From Alopecurus myosuroides (lineage: Eukaryota; Streptophyta; Magnoliopsida; Poales; Poaceae): DNA of 64,000 bases. A model generated the notes under the pieces. That model did not search any database. It had not been told where the DNA came from and saw only the letters and a list, made by a program, of their open reading frames with translations. Positions 58,626 to 64,000 of the stretch are shown piece by piece. The DNA lies in the NCBI GenBank assembly GCA_028641055.1, contig CM054060.1, forward strand, positions 313,647,652 to 313,711,651. The letters run 5' to 3'. A program made the position numbers and the translations under genes. Every line of letters begins with the position of its first letter. Within the stretch, counting starts at the first letter, position 1.

Positions 58626-60020
58626 ATTGTGTTGCCTGTAGGTTCGAGACCCTAAGTTTGGACTAGAACTAGGAGAAGACCGAGGATTAAAATTCTAGTT
58701 ATATCTTCTAAAACTAAAACTTCTCATCTTAATATTTTCTCGTATCCTCTCATATATTTTGTTCACCTCCTAAAAGTCTTGTCTTAATTATAGATGACCA
58801 GTTACATTGGCTCACTCAAGGAGGACCAATGATGACAATGACCTTGCAATATGACCCTCAGTTTCCAAGTACTCGAAAGAAGGAAATGAGGAGATTGAAG
58901 CACTTAAAGAGAAGATAGAGAAGACTAAGACTTTGAAGACCACCATCAAGGCTAAGTATTGAAGACTTGTCATGAAGAATCCTGCCCTAAATAGTATACC
59001 ACCATGAGAGATAATAAAGCTATGAGACACGAAACACGATTAGGGTGTTGATTATGCATATCAGTGTTGCATGACAATACTAGTTGTTTTCAACAACAAC
59101 AAAAAACCCTGGTTAAATTGAGTGATGAATGCTTGGTATATGCTTGTTAGATTTTGTTTGTAAGATGACTTGGCTTGATTGTTGTGTTGGGGTAAGATTC
59201 TTCTTTAGTTTCTTTCTAATCTCTACTCATCCATGCTAAACCAAACCCAACACCACACCCCTTCACCACCCATAGTGAGTTTCCAATTGGAGTGCAACAA
59301 CTGAAGACACCAAGACCACCTTTTGGCGACACCAGCCATCCAAGGTGGAAATGACGAAAGATCTCAGGATTTTGTACTTATGGGTGAAGGAACAATCACA
59401 TCCATGATCAAGCCACCCCTATCTTAAGGAGCAACTAGTCCCTAAAAGGGTGATGATATACAAGTAACATGAGTTGATTCATCATGGAGGCTTTCTACAC
59501 CAGATGAAGGATATATGAAGAGGCTGCAAATAATCAAATGGAGGTGTTGCCCACCATGACAGTTTCATAAGAAATAGTTGATGTTCACAACTCAAGCAAG
59601 ACAACAACAAAATAGAAGCCTGCCAAGGACATCAAAATACCACGTTGAGAGTGGCCACAATGGATTTTGTTTGACCCAAAGAGTAACCCCTTGGTATCAA
59701 AGGTAGTTCAACAAACTTATGGTTGTGTGTAACTCTACCATGAGGGAAAGTTCTACTCAATCCATCTTGAGTAAAACCACACTCCAAACTATGTGGATAG
59801 ACACATCCTATTGTAAGTGAATATGAACACATAGAGCCCTAAAAGTTGTATCCCTGGGTTATTATGGATGATGAAGATATAAAAAAAAACCTGTTGGATA
59901 AGAGTTTCTAGACTATCCACAAAAGTTTCTTTTCAGGGTGGTAGCCCACCCAATTTGAGTAAACCCAATTACCCAAAGCTGATCTTTGTTTCCAGCCTTC
60001 CCAAATCTCGGGACGAGATT
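58626..60020 (+). other. LARD-2 internal region without intact genes
   Basis: No protease, RT or integrase motif seen. A short basic/acidic stretch near 58860-58960 may be a gag trace. The last part (CCAAATCTCGGGACGAGATTT) is the degenerate sequence that usually follows the pol stop in chromovirus-type elements, which suggests the same origin as LARD-1. Confidence 0.5.
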
Positions 60021-60039
60021 TCTTTTAAGGGTGGTAGTC
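60021..60039 (+). other. LARD-2 purine tract region
   Basis: TTTTAAGGGTGGTAGTC directly before the 3' LTR. Confidence 0.6.
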
Positions 60040-60998
60040 TGTAACATCCCTGATTTTTGAAAACATTCAAAAATCACAAAAATTTAAAACTTTTTATTTT
60101 CTGCTAATGCAAGCCACCAAAAACAAGTTAAACACAACACAAAAGAAATGAAATGTCTATGGAAACGATTATCTAAAATAATTCTATTTACGACACCCTA
60201 AATCTTTCTCAAAATAAATATTTATGCAAAGTTTTTGTTTTATTAATGAAGTGTTTTCCCAAATGTTCTTTTCAACCTCAATCCATCAATGATAATTCAT
60301 CTTTATAAAAATAATTTCAAAAGCCAAAATTAATTATATCACCTTTCAATTACTATATCAAGATATTGGTACTAAGATGTTTTTCATAAAACCCCTTCTT
60401 GCTTAAAATTGGGTATTGAACTTGGGGAAACAATGATTTCATTTGTGAAAATCTCTGATCTTATTTGACGAGATTATTTAATTAATAATTTTCCATTTTG
60501 AAAAAAATGGCATTAAGATTCTATTAGTAATTTAATCATATTTTGAAGATATAACTATTTTAGGTGTGAAGAAACAACACAATTTTTTTTATTAAGGGTG
60601 TTATTTTTACAAAAACATAGAAATAAATTTGAGCTCATTTGGGCAATTAAAACAAAAGATATTGTTTATGGAAGAAAAATGGAAAAAAAAAGGTGAACAA
60701 AAAAAACGGGGAGAAAAGAAAAACCAGCGCAACAAGCCCACCCTCTCCCCCTCCCGGCCTAAGGCCCAGCCCACCTCCCCTCTGTTCCTTTCTCTTCGCG
60801 CACGCGCGCGCGTAGCAGGCCCGCAGCACAGTAGAACCCGGCAGCAGCCCGTTTCCCTCTCTCTCCCTGACGATGGGCCCCACCAGCGTGACGCGAGTGC
60901 TGGCCTCAGCGCCGTCGACGTCCGTGCGAGAGAAGCACCACACCGTCCGATTCCGCCGCCGCCTCTCTGCCCCTGCCCCTCCCGCACGCAAGCCTCCC

Positions 60999-61006
60999 TA
61001 TAAAAG
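60999..61006 (+). promoter_or_regulatory. LTR TATA box, 3' LTR of LARD-2
   Basis: TATAAAAG in the same context as in the four left units. Confidence 0.65.
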
Positions 61007-61676
61007 GGGCGCTTCGACGTCCGCGCCGCTCCCCATAACCCTAACCCTAGAAAACCCGCGCCCCCGCCCCGTTTCGTCCAACGCCGCCGCCATTGAAGAC
61101 CTCCTCGGGAGCACCTGCAGCCGTCGTTCCCCGCCACAAGAAGGGAAGGAGAGGAAACGAGGAGGACCGCGAGAGGTAGACGAAGCCACCGTCGTCATCA
61201 CCGCGTCCAGGGCGCCACGGAAACGGCGCCGTCGTCCTCGCCCGCAAGCCGCCGCCGCCACCTTCCTCGTCTCTGGCGACCAGCAAAACACCTTCGGCCA
61301 GATCTATCTGCAGCCGTCCGATCGACATCGGACGCACGGGAATAGATCCCGAAGAGGTACGTTCCCCTGACCTTTGGATCTGGATCCTACGGTCCTGATT
61401 TGTTTGACTTAACCCAGTCAGCGCCGCCACGTCAGCCTCCCCATCAGCGCCTCCGCCAACCCGCACCAATCACTTTGCGCCGCGTGGCCTATCCAGTCAG
61501 CACCAGTCAACGCCTCGGACAAATTCGATTTAAATTGTTTTAAAAATCCAGAAAATCACTAAAACTTGTCAAATACATAACTTTAGTTCTGTTAGTCCAA
61601 TTTCGATAATCTTGTACTTTTTGAAATCAGCACATTGTGTAGAACACTTTAGAATCAAGAAAATTCAATTTTGATA

Positions 61677-61779
61677 CTCCCTCCGATCCATATTAATAGG
61701 TGCCGAAGTGGATGTATCTAGACATGTTTTATTGCTAGATACATCCACTTCAGCACCTATTAATATGGATCGGAGGGAG
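61677..61779. mobile_element. Stowaway-type MITE (103 bp)
   Basis: CTCCCTCCGATCCATATTA...TAATATGGATCGGAGGGAG, an almost perfect hairpin with arms of about 45 bases and one mismatch. It is flanked by TA (61675-61676 and 61780-61781). The four left-LTR units show the empty site TTGATACGTGC or close variants, so insertion and TA duplication are confirmed by comparison. Tc1/Mariner-type MITEs with CTCCCTCC ends are the Stowaway group. Confidence 0.95.
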
Positions 61780-64000
61780 TACGTGCATACACTTTCTATT
61801 GTTGAATCTTTGTAAAACTTGTTTTGTTAATAACTTTTGGCCTATGACTCCAAATTCGACAAACTTGGACTTTTTGAGAAGCCCTGAACATGTAGAATAT
61901 GTTAGTACTGTCTAAATTTAATTTTGACTACGTTAAATATATTCAAATGCAAATATGCTTGTTTGGTAATTTTGGCATAGTTTAAATTTTATAAATTTAA
62001 ATTTTGTAAACAAAATATTTTTGTAAACCCTAGGCCGTGTACTAACAGTCCCCAATGCCCAAAATCATATTTTTCTAAGTGTAAAAATGTTGCCTTAGAG
62101 TTTTGTGCTCATTTACTATTTTTGACTTAATTTATTTTATGAAATTATTTTCAATATGTTTTCTCTATCAAATTTGTGCTAAGGACTAACCTTAGACCAG
62201 AGAGACCAAAACCAAAGCACTTAGAATATTTCTAAGTCATTTTTCCTAGTTGACCCTCTTAGTTCAAAAACCACTAAGTCTGGATTAGTGAAAAGCCATG
62301 GAGAGGATGCTACAATGGACTTGAAGATTTTCAACATGATGCCAAGGAAGAACTTAGCCATCTCATGAATTTCAACATGAAGATAGAAGGCCAATGAAGT
62401 ACTTAGCCAAGAAAACCAACTTTATAAGCATCTCCAAGAAGTATAAGCACTTAGAAGAAATCCAAGAGGATCTTCCAGAAGACCAACCCCATCTCTCTCT
62501 CTTTTTTCTCTAAGTCTTATCTCCCCTTTCATTTATGCTCTCTTAGACTTTGTGCTATGGCTAAGTTAGATGAAAACCATCCCTAGTTGTACCAAAAACA
62601 AAAGTTTTAGAAGATTGAATGAAGACACCACACAAGGAGGAAACTACAAAGGAGTCTGAAGATTTCCAAGACCAATCATGTGAAGACTTAGAATTTGTTT
62701 TCCAATACTTAGAATTTTTTTTCAAGAAGTGTTTTGCCCAAGACTAAGAATTTATTTTTCACAAGGAGCCAACTCAAGAAGAATATTCTTCAAGAAGATG
62801 AAGTAGAAGAGGAAGATTTCATAAGTCCTTTTAGTGAACTCTAACAATCTCTACTACCTCTCTTATTATATATAACTAAGTCCCTGAATCCTAGATAGGT
62901 GCTCCATATGATTTCTTTTACTGGACAAGGAAGACCGCAAGCAAGGCCTCCAAAGTATATGCATGAAGACTTAGGCATAAGAAGCAACTAAAGGAGACAA
63001 AGGAAGAACTTGAAGAGACTCAAGACAGAAATAGATTAGCCTAACACCTTTGTGTGATCTTCTTTATCAAAGACCAATCTTTAGTCACAAATGCCAAACT
63101 ATAACTACAATCACTTAGTTTTATTTTGTGCATTGAAACTAAATGTTTTCACGTTATCCTTTGCTTTGTTTGTTGTTTTGTATGTTTTATTCATTTTTTA
63201 TATGTTTGTTAGCATGCTTGTTTATTCTGTTGTCGTGTTTTCAATGTATAAATTGTACGGAGAGCAACGTTCCCTTTTGTGAAAGAAGTGTGTTTTCTTC
63301 ACCAAGTTCAAAGGCAAGTAACACACCATCAACTACCTATTATTTTTATTATGCATCCCTAGAGTTTTGAGTAGTATGCATGGTAGGAATTTTATCTAAG
63401 TATTATGCTATGTTATTATCCCAAGTAGTGTGTAGCCATCCTTTATATCCTTCTAGTATAGAAGACATTGATAACTTAGTAGAATTATTGATGCCTTGCA
63501 AAAAAATTGTTTTGATTAAACTGTTAAATTCTACTAAGTTAATTTACTACCTGGGTGGATTGGGCTTGATTGGCTGTCAGAGTTGAGTGTTTATTCACTT
63601 GTGGGTAGCCACCCAGGAATAAAGGGACCAATGTTTCCTCTAAGTGAAGTTGCTATCGTGCAGCCATTAGTCATATGGGCTCTGGCTAGATGGATTAAGT
63701 TGCGTGGACTTGTCCCGACTTGACAGGTGGTGGTAGAATGGCTAGAATGGGAGGGCGTCAAGTTAGTATGGGATGAGAAAATGCTTCTGAAAAATCTCGT
63801 CTCAACTCTCTCCTTTTCCTTAGCACAAATTGGGTGCTTGAGGATAGTTTGGGTTAGTTGGGTCTAATGGTGAAAGGGCACAACCTCTTCAGAGTTAAAA
63901 ACTAAGTACTTAGCTGTGTCTCCCGTTACGGACAATTCAAGCAGCTGATCAAGGATGACAACGGATGCTCCCAACATAATTTTCCCTAAGTAAAATTTGA

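Larger units (their letters stand above)
44950..64000 (+). mobile_element. LARD-2: non-autonomous LTR element with a tandemly expanded LTR (right end outside window)
   Basis: LTR starts (TGTAACATCCCTGATTTTTG) occur at 44950 and 60040. A Met-tRNA primer site follows the left LTR at 58614, and a purine-rich stretch precedes the right LTR. The internal region of 1.4 kb has no pol domain, so the element is non-autonomous. The left LTR is 13,661 bp and the right one would be about 4.5 kb. Several percent divergence between matching parts of the two LTRs shows it is older than LARD-1. The base run left of the element (AAGGG, 44945-44949) should recur after the right LTR. Confidence 0.88.
60040..64000 (+). 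repeat. LARD-2 3' LTR (partial, cut by the window end)
   Basis: Carries one copy of the 3-kb unit (60125-63202), the TATAAAAG box at 60999, a MITE at 61677-61779, a deletion of roughly 70 bp near 62758 relative to the other units, and the first 798 bp of the LTR end. By comparison with the left LTR about 530 bp are missing beyond the window. Confidence 0.9.

Noticed and set aside
45800..61370. Repeated 140-165-residue R/P/A-rich ORFs on both strands in each LARD-2 unit
   Set aside because: They overlap each other on opposite strands within a GC-rich LTR leader, start around or before the TATA box, vary in length by single substitutions between units, and show no domain. Treated as non-coding.

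Overview
This window looks like intergenic DNA from a large-genome grass, most likely a Triticeae (wheat, barley, rye or goatgrass type). I infer this from the kinds of mobile elements present and from their nesting, not from any species marker. I found no convincing host gene, tRNA, rRNA or CRISPR. Nearly every base that can be assigned belongs to a transposable element, and nearly every long ORF is a TE protein, a TE remnant or a shadow frame.

Layout. 1-1763: the 5' end of a minus-strand Gypsy-type LTR retrotransposon (leader, Met-tRNA primer site, 1.1-kb LTR) running off the left edge. 1764-2742 and 15681-16589: two halves of an older, probably copia-like LTR remnant. 2743-15680: a 12.9-kb Gypsy element of the Tat lineage inserted into that remnant, with a GGTCT target duplication. 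Its decayed gag-pol is on the minus strand. Between pol and the 3' LTR a separate seven-exon gene with a putative gypsy-type (Transposase_28-like) domain is on the plus strand. 16590-23934: a mosaic of three diverged copies (A, C, B) of an unidentified sequence, a Gypsy-like LTR fragment and two LINE-like 3' ends.

23935-41726: a 17.8-kb CACTA (En/Spm) transposon inserted into repeat B, with TTA target duplications. The unoccupied homologous site survives in repeat A. It carries a broken TNP2 transposase on the plus strand, a captured FAR1/MULE fragment, and a second gene (ORF2) on the minus strand. ORF2 is split by a 10.35-kb non-autonomous LTR element (LARD-1, 30378-40728) with 4,653-bp LTRs that differ by a single base by eye, a CGGAC target duplication, and only 1 kb of internal sequence. 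That internal sequence is a deletion fusion of chromovirus-like protease/RT-leader and integrase-tail remnants.

42016-44949: unassigned DNA with GC-rich islands and short tandem repeats. 44950-64000: a second non-autonomous LTR element (LARD-2). Its left LTR is 13.7 kb because a 3.06-kb unit, including the LTR's TATA promoter, is present four times in tandem. The right LTR has one unit, carries a 103-bp Stowaway-type MITE, and runs off the window.

Order of events that can be read: copia-like remnant, then the Tat element; repeat B, then CACTA, then LARD-1 (very recent); LARD-2 insertion, then tandem expansion of one LTR and a MITE in the other. All family names come from recognition of motifs. 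No database search was run.
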